A DNA stretch of 8,401 bases from Nitrococcus sp. (GTDB lineage Bacteria > Pseudomonadota > Gammaproteobacteria > Nitrococcales > Nitrococcaceae), in assembly GCA_030452365.1 (NCBI GenBank), contig JAKDMK010000084.1, forward strand, positions 1 to 8,401, in the 5' to 3' direction. The translations under genes and the position numbers were made by a program. The notes under the pieces were generated by a model that was not told where the DNA came from, made no database searches, and saw only the letters and a program-made list of their open reading frames with translations. Within the stretch, counting starts at the first letter, position 1; each line of letters opens with the position of its first letter. This document shows, one piece after another, positions 1 to 8,148 of this stretch.

Positions 1-36
1 CTTTGCAGAAGCATTGTCAGCTCGGGGCGGTATGCT

Positions 37-108
37 CTGGCGGGACCGTCGGCGGCAAGGATGCTGCCGTCGAGCCTAAACGGAGGTATTCACGGCGCGT
101 CCCGCCAG
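37..108. repeat. Composite palindromic intergenic repeat with 10-bp terminal inverted repeats
   Basis: The ends are a perfect 10-bp inverted repeat, ctggcgggac at 37-46 and gtcccgccag at 99-108. Inside lies a smaller hairpin, cggca at 53-57 against tgccg at 65-69. The core (about 70-97), read on the minus strand, contains gtgaatacctccgtttaggc. It resembles from memory a short intergenic repeat scattered through several gammaproteobacterial genomes, but I could not search for copies. There is no coding potential. It is probably a non-autonomous dispersed repeat or a stable RNA hairpin. Confidence 0.5.
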
Positions 109-117
109 CGCAGCCCG

Positions 118-149
118 CGTAGGGCGCAATAGCGAAGCGCATTGCGCCG
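118..149 (+). repeat. REP-like palindrome with GTAG head (forward unit)
   Basis: The unit begins with GTAG at 119-122. It continues as an imperfect hairpin in which ggcgcaat (124-131) pairs with attgcgcc (141-148) around the loop agcgaagcg. A GTAG-type tetranucleotide followed by a GC-rich imperfect palindrome is the known architecture of REP sequences mobilised by RAYT (REP-associated tyrosine transposase) enzymes. It shares its GTAGGGCGCA start with the inverted unit that ends at 311. No transposase is present in the window, so any mobilising enzyme would be encoded elsewhere. Confidence 0.55.
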
Positions 150-274
150 GGTGCTTCTCCACTTTCGGCAAGTCGCGCAGCTTTGAAAGCCTACGCTTCC
201 TTTAGAATCCCGCGATACCAATCGACAGCAGCCCAGCGCGCAAATGGTGGGAGTGAAGGCTTGCGGAGAACATT

Positions 275-313
275 CGGCGCATTACGGCCTGTTCGGCCTA
301 ATGCGCCCTACGG
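275..313 (-). repeat. REP-like palindrome with GTAG head (reverse unit)
   Basis: Read on the minus strand the unit starts GTAG at 311-308 and forms a strong hairpin. The arms ggcgcatta (276-285 with the adjoining cggcc) and ggcc plus taatgcgcc (295-307) enclose the loop tgttc. Its first ten bases match those of the forward unit at 119, and both end in a variant of aatgcgcc. The two units therefore look like one family in inverted orientation, about 190 bp apart from outer end to outer end. The hairpin lies between genes and could stabilise or end transcripts from either side. Confidence 0.55.
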
Positions 314-350
314 CAACTGATGTCAGCGCCGTTGTAGGCAAGACTCAGGC

Positions 351-436
351 GTAGATTGGGGTGAGGGAGAAACACCAACACCTCCGGTAGCCGCGTTGGC
401 GCAATCGTTGGGGTTCGCAAGCTCACTCCAACCTAC
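351..436. repeat. REPIN-like inverted pair of GTAG-headed repeats
   Basis: Two related units of about 30 bp face each other. The forward one starts at 351 with gtagattggggtgag. The reverse one, read from 436 down on the minus strand, starts with gtaggttggagtgag. Both end in a ccaac motif (379 and 407). The GTAG heads lie on the outside of an 86-bp block with a spacer of about 27 bp, which is the layout of a REPIN (paired REP sequences that move as a unit through RAYT transposases). The forward unit has decayed more in its palindrome than the reverse one, where ttgg and ccaa still pair. No coding function is apparent. Confidence 0.55.
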
Positions 437-502
437 CGAGCCGAATCACGGCTGTCCAGTGCGAGTTGGCCAGGATACGGATTTTCTGATCGCTGCAAGT
501 AA

Positions 503-3118
503 TCACCCGACCTTCTGCAGCAACTCCTGCGCCTCACCTTGCTGTGCCGGATTGCCTTCTGCAACGACTTCCTCGAGAAGGTTCCGCGCCCCATCGGTAT
601 CCCCCATATCCAAGTAAGCGCGCGCCAGATCGAGTTTGGTGCCTACCTCGTCGAGGCCCATCAAATCGTCTACTTCATCGGCGGTCGTCTGATCGGTGTC
701 GGGCCCACTATGCAAGGAGTATTCGTCGAACTGCAGCGTATCGCCCTGATTGCCGTCGCTGCCATCGCCCTTCACGTGCTCTGCCGGTGCAGCCGAATCG
801 TCGGGCACAGAGAAATCCAGCGTGCCGAGCTTATCATCCTCGTCATCCCACGAGTCACGGGTGGAGGACGTTGCCGCACCGACCTCCGCCTGCTGTGAAG
901 CGAACTCCTCAATCTCGCCCAGATTGAACTCGAGCACCGTGCTCTCCTCACGCCCATCCGGCGGTTGTAGCGCTTCCTTACCGCGCTTACCGGGTAGATC
1001 CAGATTCAGCGTCCCTGTCCCGAGGTCAAATTCGGCTTCCATGGCCTGCGGCGGTGGTGTGTATCTCGGCTCGGCTGCAGGTACCGTGGTGGTGCCCACG
1101 CTTTGCAGCGACTGCGTCGCCGTGCTATCAGGGGTTAGCGCGTCGCTGAACAACGGATGGTCGGGGGCAATCTGGCGTCCCAACTCGATGGCCCGTTGCC
1201 AGTGTGGATCAGAATGGTCTGCAAGCTGCGTATGCAGAACCTGCGCCTCGGCCTCAAACCCATTGCGGTCGCCTTGCGCTACCAGAACCTCGAGTAGCTT
1301 CAGCCGCAGTTCCAGGTTATCGGGTTGCTCGCCCAAGGCGCGATCGAGAAGCTCCTGCGCCTGATCGTACTGGCCCTGGGTAACGTACGCCTCGGCCTCA
1401 TCCAGCGTTGTGCGCTCAGACAGAGTTTCTGTCTGCGGATGCCGATCGGAGTGGCCAACGTTCGATGCGGCGCTACCCGGCTTCACAAGCGCAAGCGCCT
1501 GCTCTATACCCCGGGCAAACGCCCCTCGCTGAGGTTCGCGCCGCACTGCAGGGGAGCCACGACGGCGCCAAACCGCCCACAACAGCGAAAGCGTTAGTAG
1601 TAGGCCCGATGCGAGCAGCACAACCCCCTTCGCACTCTGTGGCAGATAGGTCAAAATTCGCTCTTGCAGTGAAGGGGTGGCTGGCGGCTGCGCGGCGGGA
1701 TCCGACTGCGCATCAGCAGCGGCCGCGTGTGCCTGAGTCGGCTCCGATTGCAGCGCTTCGGCGGTGGCCGCCTGTTTCATCAGATCAGGTTGTCTGATCT
1801 GCCCGCTCTCGGTTGTCTGCGAATCATTTGCTGGCGACCTCGCAGAGGAGCTTGCCAACGTGGCTTCATTTTGCGGGTTGACGGCGAGTCCTTGCTGTTG
1901 CGCCGTGCTCGATCCGCCCGCCCGAGCCGCATTCGCCTCAACAACCGGCAAAGGGACGCCGCCATCAAGCTGGAGATTGACCTCGCCTTTTAGGTCGGCC
2001 ACTTTCTCTTTCAGCAAGCTCGCCTGCTGTTGCAAGCGTGTATTGGCGGATTCCAAACCGGCGTTTTGCTCTTCCACCAGCGCAAGCTCCTGCTGCAACC
2101 GCAGGATGTTCTGCTCGGTCGGTATCAAGGCATCGTCGACAAGCGATGGCGTTGCTTGCGCTTCGCCGCCTGCTGGCGCGGCCACCACATGCAGACGGCC
2201 CTTCGCTGGTGAGACTGCCGATGTGGCGTCCGTCTCAGCAGCGTTGCCCGGCGGGATTACCGTAGTCTCGCTGCTCGCTTGTGCTAGCGAAGTTTCAGAT
2301 CCAGCGATCGAGTGCGTCCTCTGCCAGAGCACGAGCTGCTCCTGCATTCGCAGCGCCGCCACGTCGGCATCGAGGCGAGCAATCTCTTCACGCGAGGGCA
2401 CGCGCAGCACCGATCCCTCAATCATGACGTTAATGTTGCCGTCGATGAATGCCCCGGGGTTGGCTAACAGGATCGCTTGCAACGTCTGATAGACGGTGAC
2501 ATTCCCATTCGGGCGAACCTCCCCGGCAATGCTCCAGAGCGTCTGATTGGCCTGCACGGGTCCATAGCGGTTCACCCCGCTTGGACCTAGCTCACCAACT
2601 CCGCCTTCGGCCGCCACGCTCACCGGCATCGATGCGTGGGACGGTGTGTTCCCCTCGCTGCGTGGCGAACTCTGGCTGACGCTAGCCTGATCGCTGTACA
2701 TTGGGCCTGATGAGTTGCTTAGCGCATAGTGCGATGGACTCAGCAGCACCGTATACTCGCGCTGGAAATCGCCTTGCGGCCAACGCACGTCGAGCAGAAA
2801 GTCGAGGAAGGGTTCCTTGATGGGCTTTTCGCTGGAGATGAGGATATAGTGCTGCCCATCCGCTTGTTTGACTTCGAACTTTAGCCGCGAAAGATAGAAG
2901 GGACGATCCAGGCCGGCACGTTCGAAGGCGGCCGGCGAGGCCAGGGAAACCCGAATCGAGGCGGTGTCGCTGCGCTCTAACGATAGCAGTGGGATTCGAG
3001 CCGACAGCGGTTCATTGAGGGCGGAATCCGAGTCGATTTCGCCGAGACCCAGCGCCGTAATCGATGGCGGAGTCCCCATCAAAGCAACCACCAAAGCAGA
3101 TGCCAGCTTGCGTGCCAT
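503..3118 (-). CDS. fimV: FimV, polar peptidoglycan-binding inner-membrane protein
   Basis: An 871-residue FimV/HubP family protein. These proteins sit at the cell pole and are needed for type IV pilus assembly, twitching and placing of polar factors. A signal peptide (residues 1-22) ends just before LGLGEI, the usual start of mature FimV, followed by the conserved periplasmic N-terminal domain (23-130). A LysM-like domain lies at about 185-246, a coiled coil at 335-380, and a Ser/Ala/Gln-rich linker at 390-485. One transmembrane helix (498-517) is closed by WRRR. The cytoplasmic part has a TPR-like segment (572-650), a long acidic region (about 690-817) and the conserved C-terminal FimV motif (818-871, with KLDLARAYLDMGD). 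The ATG is supported by AGGGGA 7 bases upstream and by the signal peptide beginning right at it. The gene is separated from asd by 434 bp and so probably has its own promoter. The family is highly confident; the exact role in this organism is inferred. Confidence 0.93.
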   Translation of the reverse strand: MARKLASALVVALMGTPPSITALGLGEIDSDSALNEPLSARIPLLSLERSDTASIRVSLASPAAFERAGLDRPFYLSRLKFEVKQADGQHYILISSEKPIKEPFLDFLLDVRWPQGDFQREYTVLLSPSHYALSNSSGPMYSDQASVSQSSPRSEGNTPSHASMPVSVAAEGGVGELGPSGVNRYGPVQANQTLWSIAGEVRPNGNVTVYQTLQAILLANPGAFIDGNINVMIEGSVLRVPSREEIARLDADVAALRMQEQLVLWQRTHSIAGSETSLAQASSETTVIPPGNAAETDATSAVSPAKGRLHVVAAPAGGEAQATPSLVDDALIPTEQNILRLQQELALVEEQNAGLESANTRLQQQASLLKEKVADLKGEVNLQLDGGVPLPVVEANAARAGGSSTAQQQGLAVNPQNEATLASSSARSPANDSQTTESGQIRQPDLMKQAATAEALQSEPTQAHAAAADAQSDPAAQPPATPSLQERILTYLPQSAKGVVLLASGLLLTLSLLWAVWRRRGSPAVRREPQRGAFARGIEQALALVKPGSAASNVGHSDRHPQTETLSERTTLDEAEAYVTQGQYDQAQELLDRALGEQPDNLELRLKLLEVLVAQGDRNGFEAEAQVLHTQLADHSDPHWQRAIELGRQIAPDHPLFSDALTPDSTATQSLQSVGTTTVPAAEPRYTPPPQAMEAEFDLGTGTLNLDLPGKRGKEALQPPDGREESTVLEFNLGEIEEFASQQAEVGAATSSTRDSWDDEDDKLGTLDFSVPDDSAAPAEHVKGDGSDGNQGDTLQFDEYSLHSGPDTDQTTADEVDDLMGLDEVGTKLDLARAYLDMGDTDGARNLLEEVVAEGNPAQQGEAQELLQKVG

Positions 3119-3552
3119 GCAAAGTTCCCCTAATTCCCGTCGTTATGGTGCCAGCGGTCCGTTGGGCAATTGGCGCCGATTCTATGCGCCTCCCAGGCAG
3201 GCCAGCACGCGGCGGAGGCTGGTTGACCTCGCCGCTCGAGCTCAGACCTTGCGTACGGCAAGCCCACCGCTCTACCAGTTACCCTCTGCGGCAACCAAGC
3301 CGCACCCCATTTCACAAAGCGTCGAACCCTATCAGCTGGAAATCCACTAGGGCGTTCATGGCGGGGGATGGCTCCGCTGCCAGTGGGTAAACGGCCACCA
3401 ACTGGAGGTTCAGCTGCTTTTATGCCGCATTCACCACGCGAAAACTTCGACCTGGTTCGCAGCTTCGGCAACCGACTAAGGCTTGAAGAGGTTCTCTGCA
3501 ACGCTCACTGCCCACGACCAACGCCGTCTGTGTGGGCGGATGTCAACAGTCC
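3119..3552. other. Intergenic region between asd and fimV; leader of fimV
   Basis: No gene here is convincing. A minus-strand frame of 123 codons spans most of it, but its product is rich in Arg, Pro and Ser and resembles no family I know. A perfect TTGACA lies on the minus strand at 3547-3542, but the bases 17 further on (cgttgg) are not a -10 box, so I do not call a promoter. Closer to fimV, a minus-strand TAGAAT (3184-3179) is a possible -10 without a good -35. The part at 3221-3296 looks like a degenerate tRNA, and a hairpin of tgcggc (3287-3292) with gccgca (3299-3304) lies beside it. The fimV Shine-Dalgarno is at 3131-3126. Confidence 0.6.
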
Positions 3553-4665
3553 CTAATCCTCGAGCAGAATCCGCAGCATGCGCCGCAACGGTTCCGCCGC
3601 ACCCCAGAGGAGCTGATCGCCAGCGGTAAAGGCCGCTAAGTATTGCGGCCCCATGGCAAGCTTACGCAGCCTGCCCACCGGTACGGTGAGCGTTCCGGTC
3701 ACAGCCACTGGGGTAAGCTCGCGCTTCGATGCCTCCGGCTCGTTCGGTACCACTCGCACCCAGTCGTTGGCCTGAGCCAAGATGCCTTCAATCTCATCGA
3801 TGGGCACGTCTTGGCGCAGCTTGATCGTCAGTGCTTGGCAATGAGAGCGCATCGCGCCAACGCGAACGCACAGGCCGTCGATAAGAATGGGGTTCTCCTC
3901 ACGACCGAGAATTTTATTGGTCTCGGCACCGGCCTTCCATTCCTCGCGGCTTTGGCCGCAATCCATCGCGCTATCAATCCACGGGATCAGGCTACCGGTG
4001 AGCGGAACACCAAATTGCGCACACGGATAATCGCCGCCGCACAGCGCTTCAGATACCGCTCGGTCGATTTCCAGTATCGCGCTCGCCGGATCATCGAGCC
4101 ATCGGCTGGCGGCGCCGTGCAAAAAGCCCATCTGCTGGACCAGCTCACGCATATGCTGGGCGCCCGCGCCGGAGGCCGCCTGGTAGGTCATTGGGCTGAT
4201 CCACTCCACCAGGTCGTGGCGCAGCAGACCGCCAATCGCCATCAACATGAGACTTACCGTGCAATTGCCGCCGACGAAAGTTTTGACCCCAGCGGTGCGG
4301 GCACGGTCAATGACAGCCCGATTGACCGGGTCCAGGATGATGACGCTCTCTTCCAGCATACGCAGCGTGGAGGCGGCATCGATCCAGTAGCCTTTCCAGG
4401 ACGCCGCGCGCAGCTCGCGATATACCGCCTCGGTGTAGGCGCCGCCCTGACACGTGATGATGACATCCATCGCCTGCAGCGCGGTCAGATCATGGGCGTC
4501 TTTGACCGCGGGTACGTCGCGACCCACATCCGGCGCCGGCTTGCCGGCTTGGGAAGTGGAGAAAAAAACCGGCGCAATGCCAGCGAAGTCGTTCTCCTCG
4601 CGCATGCGCTGCATGAGCACCGAGCCCACCATGCCGCGCCAGCCGACGAATCCAACATGCTTCAT
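3553..4665 (-). CDS. asd: Aspartate-semialdehyde dehydrogenase
   Basis: A 370-residue enzyme of the E. coli-type Asd branch (about 367 residues in E. coli). It reduces aspartyl phosphate to aspartate semialdehyde with NADPH in the cytoplasm. This is the branch point to lysine/diaminopimelate, threonine and methionine. The NADP-binding glycine motif GWRGMVGS is at residues 8-15. The catalytic cysteine is Cys135 in GGNCTV, the same number as in E. coli. Gln162 lies in YQAASGAG, and the substrate-binding arginine and active-site histidine are Arg268 and His275 in RVGAMRSH. All key residues are present and the protein is full length. The ATG is preceded by AAGGT with 8 bases of spacing (4678-4674). 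The stop is TAG. It lies in the same orientation as leuB, 270 bp downstream of it, and the repeat in that gap suggests it is transcribed at least partly on its own. Confidence 0.97.
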   Translation of the reverse strand: MKHVGFVGWRGMVGSVLMQRMREENDFAGIAPVFFSTSQAGKPAPDVGRDVPAVKDAHDLTALQAMDVIITCQGGAYTEAVYRELRAASWKGYWIDAASTLRMLEESVIILDPVNRAVIDRARTAGVKTFVGGNCTVSLMLMAIGGLLRHDLVEWISPMTYQAASGAGAQHMRELVQQMGFLHGAASRWLDDPASAILEIDRAVSEALCGGDYPCAQFGVPLTGSLIPWIDSAMDCGQSREEWKAGAETNKILGREENPILIDGLCVRVGAMRSHCQALTIKLRQDVPIDEIEGILAQANDWVRVVPNEPEASKRELTPVAVTGTLTVPVGRLRKLAMGPQYLAAFTAGDQLLWGAAEPLRRMLRILLED

Positions 4666-4772
4666 TAACGGTTACCTTGTTGCTTTGCTATTCAGATGCT
4701 GCAGTGCGGGTTGACTAATCCTTGCATGTAACTACTCACGCCCCTTCCGCGCAGGATGCGCCTTTCCATACT

Positions 4773-4856
4773 GTCATACTGCGCGGAGCCGTCAGGCGGA
4801 GTCGCAGAATCTGGTCGCTGGATCCTGCGACGCCGCTTCGCTGCGCGCAGGATGAC
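4773..4856. repeat. 84-bp imperfect inverted repeat between leuB and asd
   Basis: The outer arms are gtcatactgcgcg (4773-4785) and cgcgcaggatgac (4844-4856), complementary at 12 of 13 positions. The inner arms are gtcgcagaatc (4801-4811) and gatcctgcgac (4821-4831), complementary at 10 of 11. The tip is only about nine bases, so almost the whole element can fold into one long hairpin. The right half resembles the gtcatcctg...gaagcg...caggatc repeat that recurs between genes in many unrelated bacterial genomes (recognised from memory, not searched). There is no T run, so it is not a standard terminator, though it could stabilise the 3' end of leuB mRNA. The rest of the 4666-4935 gap shows the asd ribosome site and no gene. 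Confidence 0.7.
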
Positions 4857-4935
4857 GAGGGGTGCGCAGTTACCCCTGCACTGCCATTGTTTGTCTGGCC
4901 ATGCTGAAGCCCGGCTGGCAATATTTCTGCCCTCG

Positions 4936-6027
4936 TCAGCACGAAGCGCCCGTGCGCAATGCGCCAGTCACGGCATCGCCCATCTCCCGGGTCCCCACCC
5001 GACGCGTCCCCGTGGTGTAAATATCCGCGGTGCGGTAGCCCTCGGCGAGTACACGGCCGACCGCGCTTTCGACCCGCTCGGCGAGCTGCGGCTGGTTGAG
5101 GCTGTAGCGAAGCATCATCGCCAACGAGAGGATGGTGGCAAGCGGATTGGCCACTCCCCGTCCGGCGATGTCCGGCGCAGAGCCGTGGACCGGCTCGTAT
5201 AGACCCTTGGCTCGCTCGTCCAGCGAAGCCGATGGCAGCATTCCAATGGAGCCGGTCAACATGGCGGCGCAGTCCGAAAGGATGTCCCCGAACAGATTAC
5301 CGGTGACGATGACGTCGAACTGCTTGGGCGCACGCACCAACTGCATCGCCGCATTGTCAACATAGAGGTGCGAGATCTCGACCTGGGGATATTCCGATGC
5401 GAGCCGCGTGACGACCTCGCGCCAGAGCCCGCTCGACTCCAGGACGTTGGCTTTGTCCACCGAGCATAGCCGAGCGCCACGCTTAGCGGCGAGAGCAAAC
5501 GCCAGCCGCGCGATGCGCGCGATCTCCGATTCCCGGTAGACCAGGGTGTTGTAAGCTTCGCGCTCACCCGTCTCAAGCGTGCGCACCCCGCGGGGTTCAC
5601 CGAAGTATATGCCCCCGGTTAGCTCGCGCACGATCAGAATGTCGAGATCCGCGACAATCTCGGGGCGCAGCGCCGAGGCCCCAGCCAGCTCGGCATAAAG
5701 AATGGCGGGGCGCAAATTGCCGAACAGACCGAGCGCGGCGCGGATGGCAAGCAAGCCCTGCTCCGGCCGGCGCGGCCGCTCGATGGTGTCCCATTTTGGC
5801 CCGCCGACCGCGCCCAATAGAATCGCGTCGGCCTGCCGTGCCAGCCGCAAGGTCGCCTCCGGCAACGGCTCACCTGTGGCATCCACCGCGACACCGCCGA
5901 TTTGCGCCTCTTCCAGCTCCACGTTGAGACCATAGTCCTCGCGCAGACAGCCGATGACCTTGACGGCTTCGGCGACGATCTCGGGACCCACCCCGTCGCC
6001 CGGAAGAATTGCAATCTTGGCGCTCAT
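4936..6027 (-). CDS. leuB: 3-isopropylmalate dehydrogenase
   Basis: A complete 363-residue LeuB, which oxidises and decarboxylates 3-isopropylmalate with NAD+ to 2-oxoisocaproate, the last dedicated step before transamination to leucine. The N-terminal motif GDGVGPEI is at residues 10-17. The substrate-binding arginines are Arg96 and Arg106 (in GNLRP) and Arg134 in [10 protein letters not shown]. The catalytic lysine is Lys192 in DKANVL. The metal-binding aspartates are Asp224 (YVDNAAMQ), Asp248 and Asp252 (NLFGDILSD). The cofactor motif [12 protein letters not shown] is at 278-289. The start ATG overlaps the leuD stop as ATGA. There is no strong Shine-Dalgarno before it, so translation is probably coupled to leuD. 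It is the last gene of the leuCDB cluster. Confidence 0.97.
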   Translation of the reverse strand: MSAKIAILPGDGVGPEIVAEAVKVIGCLREDYGLNVELEEAQIGGVAVDATGEPLPEATLRLARQADAILLGAVGGPKWDTIERPRRPEQGLLAIRAALGLFGNLRPAILYAELAGASALRPEIVADLDILIVRELTGGIYFGEPRGVRTLETGEREAYNTLVYRESEIARIARLAFALAAKRGARLCSVDKANVLESSGLWREVVTRLASEYPQVEISHLYVDNAAMQLVRAPKQFDVIVTGNLFGDILSDCAAMLTGSIGMLPSASLDERAKGLYEPVHGSAPDIAGRGVANPLATILSLAMMLRYSLNQPQLAERVESAVGRVLAEGYRTADIYTTGTRRVGTREMGDAVTGALRTGASC

Positions 6028-6674
6028 GCATCTGGGCTCTGGTACAGCCAGGGCGCATCGCGCCGGCGGCGCTCCTCATAGGCCCGGATCTCATCGGCGT
6101 ACTGAAGCGTCAGACCGATCTCGTCGAGCCCGTCGAGCAAGGCCTGCTTGCGGAAGGCGTCGATCTCGAAACCGAATCGCTGTGCCGAGGGCGTAATCAC
6201 CGATTGGCTCGGCAGATCCACTTCCAGCATGTAACCGGCGCTGGCGGCCACCTCCCGAAACAACTGCTCGACCGACTCCTCATCCAGCACCACCGGCAAC
6301 ATTCCGTTCTTGGCGCAGTTGTTATAGAAGATTTCGGCGAAGCTCGGCGCGATCAGAACTCGGAAACCATAGTCCTTAAGCGCCCACGGAGCGTGCTCGC
6401 GCGAGGAGCCGCAACCGAAGTTACGCCGGGCAAGCAGTATGCTCGCGTCCTGATAACGCGGCTCATTGAGCACGAAATCCGGGTTCTTCGGCCGGCGCGC
6501 GCAATCCTGACCCGGCTCGCCGTGATCCAGATAACGCCACTCGTCGAACAGGTTGGGACCAAAGCCGGTACGCTTGATCGACTTCAGAAACTGCTTTGGA
6601 ATGATGGCGTCCGTGTCGACATTGGCGCGATCCATGGGCGCCACAATGCCTTTGATCCGTATGAGCGGCTGCAT
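6024..6674 (-). CDS. leuD: 3-isopropylmalate dehydratase small subunit
   Basis: A complete 216-residue small (swivel-domain) subunit that pairs with LeuC to isomerise 2-isopropylmalate to 3-isopropylmalate. Family signatures are [13 protein letters not shown] at residues 18-30 and [13 protein letters not shown] at 87-99, the latter forming part of the substrate-recognition loop. Length matches the proteobacterial long-form LeuD (about 200 residues) rather than the shorter archaeal type. The ATG follows the leuC TGA after a single base. A GAGGA ribosome site 9 bases upstream (6688-6684) lies inside the end of leuC. The stop overlaps leuB by four bases. The spacing implies one transcript and translational coupling, which suits subunits needed in equal amounts. 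Confidence 0.97.
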   Translation of the reverse strand: MQPLIRIKGIVAPMDRANVDTDAIIPKQFLKSIKRTGFGPNLFDEWRYLDHGEPGQDCARRPKNPDFVLNEPRYQDASILLARRNFGCGSSREHAPWALKDYGFRVLIAPSFAEIFYNNCAKNGMLPVVLDEESVEQLFREVAASAGYMLEVDLPSQSVITPSAQRFGFEIDAFRKQALLDGLDEIGLTLQYADEIRAYEERRRRDAPWLYQSPDA

Positions 6675-6675
6675 A

Positions 6676-8079
6676 TCAAAGCTTCCTCACGTCGACGAAG
6701 TGGCCGCGGATCGCGGCGGCGGCCGCCATAGCCGGGCTGAGCAGATGCGTGCGGCCGCCCTGGCCTTGACGGCCCTCGAAGTTGCGGTTTGAGGTCGCAG
6801 CACAGCGCTCGCCTGGCTGCAGGCGATCCGCGTTCATGGCCAGACACATAGAGCAACCGGGCTCGCGCCACTCAAAGCCAGCGGCCTGGAATATCCGATC
6901 CAGCCCTTCGCTCTCGGCCTGTCGCTTGACAAGCCCGGAGCCTGGCACAACCAGCGCCAGCTTGATGTTGTCCGCCACGCGCTGGCCCTGCACCACCGCG
7001 GCCGCCGCCCGCAGGTCCTCGATGCGCGAGTTGGTGCAGGAGCCAATGAAAACCTTATCCGGGCGGATCGAAGTCATGGGCAGCCCCGGCTCAAGGCCCA
7101 TGTAGGCAAGCGCCCGCTCCATTCCAGCACGGCGAGTGCGATCGGGCTCGGTGGCGGGGTCCGGTACCCCGGCATCCCCCGCCGCCACCATCTCGGGTGA
7201 CGTGCCCCAAGTGATCTGCGGCACGATGTCGGCGCCATCGAGCTCAAGGACGCGATCGAATACCGCATCCGGGTCGCTCGCGAGCGTACGCCAATAGGCA
7301 ACGGCACGGTCCCACAGCGCGCCTCGCGGCGCAAAAGGCCGGCCGCGCATATAGTCGATGGTGGTCTCGTCGACGGCAACCAGACCGCAACGCGCGCCCG
7401 CCTCGATCGACATGTTGCACAAAGTCATGCGCGCTTCCATCGACAGGGCGCGCACGGCCGCGCCGCCAAATTCGATGGCATAGCCAGTAGCCCCGGCGGT
7501 GCCGATCCGGCCAATCAGAGCGAGCGCAATGTCCTTGGCGCTCACCCCGGCCTCGACCTGTCCGTTCACTCGTACCAACATGCGCTTGGAGCGCGATTGA
7601 ATCAGGGTTTGGGTGATAAGCACGTGCTCGACCTCGGAGGTGCCGATGCCGAAGGCGAGCGCTCCCAGCGCGCCATGAGTCGAGGTATGGGAATCCCCGC
7701 AGACTACGGTCATTCCCGGCTGCGTGGCGCCCTGTTCGGGACCGATGACATGGACGATGCCCTGGCGCGCATCGGCGAGGCGAAACTCGACGATTTTGTA
7801 CTGCGCGCAGTTGCGATCCAGAGTTTCCACCTGCAGCCGGGAGACCGGGTCGGCAATCCCTTGCGCGCGGTTGAGCGTAGGCACGTTGTGGTCGGCCACC
7901 GCCAGATTGGCCGCCGTGCGCCAGGGCTTGCGCCCGGCAAGGCGCATTCCCTCGAACGCTTGTGGCGAGGTGACCTCGTGCAACAGATGGCGATCGATGT
8001 AGAGCAGCGAGGTGCCATCGGCGTTGTCGCGCACGACATGGATGTCCCAAAGCTTGTCATAAAGTGTTGCGGCGGCCAT
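6676..8079 (-). CDS. leuC: 3-isopropylmalate dehydratase large subunit
   Basis: A complete 467-residue aconitase-family large subunit (466 residues in E. coli LeuC). With LeuD it catalyses the dehydration and rehydration that turn 2-isopropylmalate into 3-isopropylmalate. The three [4Fe-4S] ligands are Cys348 in FIGSCTNSR, and Cys409 and Cys412 in GCSMC. The aconitase signature [14 protein letters not shown] is at residues 126-139. The frame stays open upstream to 8298, but I place the start at the ATG at 8079. From there the protein begins [16 protein letters not shown], the usual LeuC N-terminus, and an AGAGG ribosome site lies 5 bases before it (8089-8085). The extra 73 upstream codons would run into the MFS gene and are not LeuC-like. 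It is the first gene of leuCDB. Confidence 0.97.
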   Translation of the reverse strand: MAAATLYDKLWDIHVVRDNADGTSLLYIDRHLLHEVTSPQAFEGMRLAGRKPWRTAANLAVADHNVPTLNRAQGIADPVSRLQVETLDRNCAQYKIVEFRLADARQGIVHVIGPEQGATQPGMTVVCGDSHTSTHGALGALAFGIGTSEVEHVLITQTLIQSRSKRMLVRVNGQVEAGVSAKDIALALIGRIGTAGATGYAIEFGGAAVRALSMEARMTLCNMSIEAGARCGLVAVDETTIDYMRGRPFAPRGALWDRAVAYWRTLASDPDAVFDRVLELDGADIVPQITWGTSPEMVAAGDAGVPDPATEPDRTRRAGMERALAYMGLEPGLPMTSIRPDKVFIGSCTNSRIEDLRAAAAVVQGQRVADNIKLALVVPGSGLVKRQAESEGLDRIFQAAGFEWREPGCSMCLAMNADRLQPGERCAATSNRNFEGRQGQGGRTHLLSPAMAAAAAIRGHFVDVRKL

Positions 8080-8108
8080 ACGAGCCTCTAGTCGTGGAAC
8101 CGGGTAGG

Positions 8109-8120
8109 GCACTGCAGTGC
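8109..8120. promoter_or_regulatory. Perfect 12-bp palindrome in the leuC leader (possible operator)
   Basis: The sequence gcactgcagtgc is its own reverse complement and lies 29 bases before the leuC start, downstream of the candidate -10 box. Its position in a gap of only 70 bp suggests a regulator binding site or a small RNA hairpin. A 12-bp palindrome can also occur by chance about once or twice in a sequence of this length. I do not see a leucine-rich leader peptide, so attenuation by a classical leuL is not supported. Confidence 0.25.
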
Positions 8121-8148
8121 GTGAAATCAGGCAGGGGGCATACGACCT

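Larger units (their letters stand above)
1..502. other. Gene-free, repeat-rich region downstream of fimV
   Basis: I see no credible protein gene here on either strand. The stretch lies beyond the fimV stop codon and is filled with palindromic repeats, annotated separately at 37-108, 118-149, 275-313 and 351-436. The segment between about 150 and 270 shows nothing I recognise. In many gammaproteobacteria truA follows fimV directly, but no truA reading frame begins within these 502 bases. I also see no GC hairpin followed by a T run that would serve as a classical terminator for fimV. The repeats may end or protect the transcript, but that is inference. Confidence 0.7.

Noticed and set aside
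174..213. Possible plus-strand promoter with TTGAAA and TAGAAT
   Set aside because: The spacer is only 14 bases, too short for a sigma-70 promoter, and no gene lies downstream on that strand.
1..502. CRISPR array
   Set aside because: The repeats are palindromic, alternate in orientation and are irregularly spaced, unlike direct repeats with uniform spacers; no cas genes are present.
1764..2489. 241-codon plus-strand frame opposite fimV
   Set aside because: It is antisense to the fimV linker and LysM region; the Ser/Ala/Cys-rich product reflects the complement of that biased sequence.
3130..3501. 123-codon minus-strand frame between asd and fimV
   Set aside because: The product is rich in Arg, Pro and Ser with no family resemblance, there is no clear ribosome site, and it overlaps the likely fimV leader.
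3542..3547. Perfect TTGACA on the minus strand just after asd as a fimV -35 box
   Set aside because: No -10-like hexamer lies 16-18 bases downstream, and it would be over 400 bp from fimV.
3643..4668. Open frame of 341 codons on the plus strand opposite asd
   Set aside because: It lies fully antisense to a complete Asd with all catalytic residues. The product is His/Arg/Ala-rich and matches no family, as expected of a shadow frame in GC-rich DNA.
6009..6731. Open frame of 240 codons on the plus strand opposite leuD
   Set aside because: It is antisense to the intact leuD and to the ends of leuC and leuB, with no recognisable domain.
7244..8050. 268-codon minus-strand frame inside leuC
   Set aside because: It is a frame-shifted shadow of leuC; the product is an Arg/Gly/Pro-rich mixture and the true leuC frame is unbroken.
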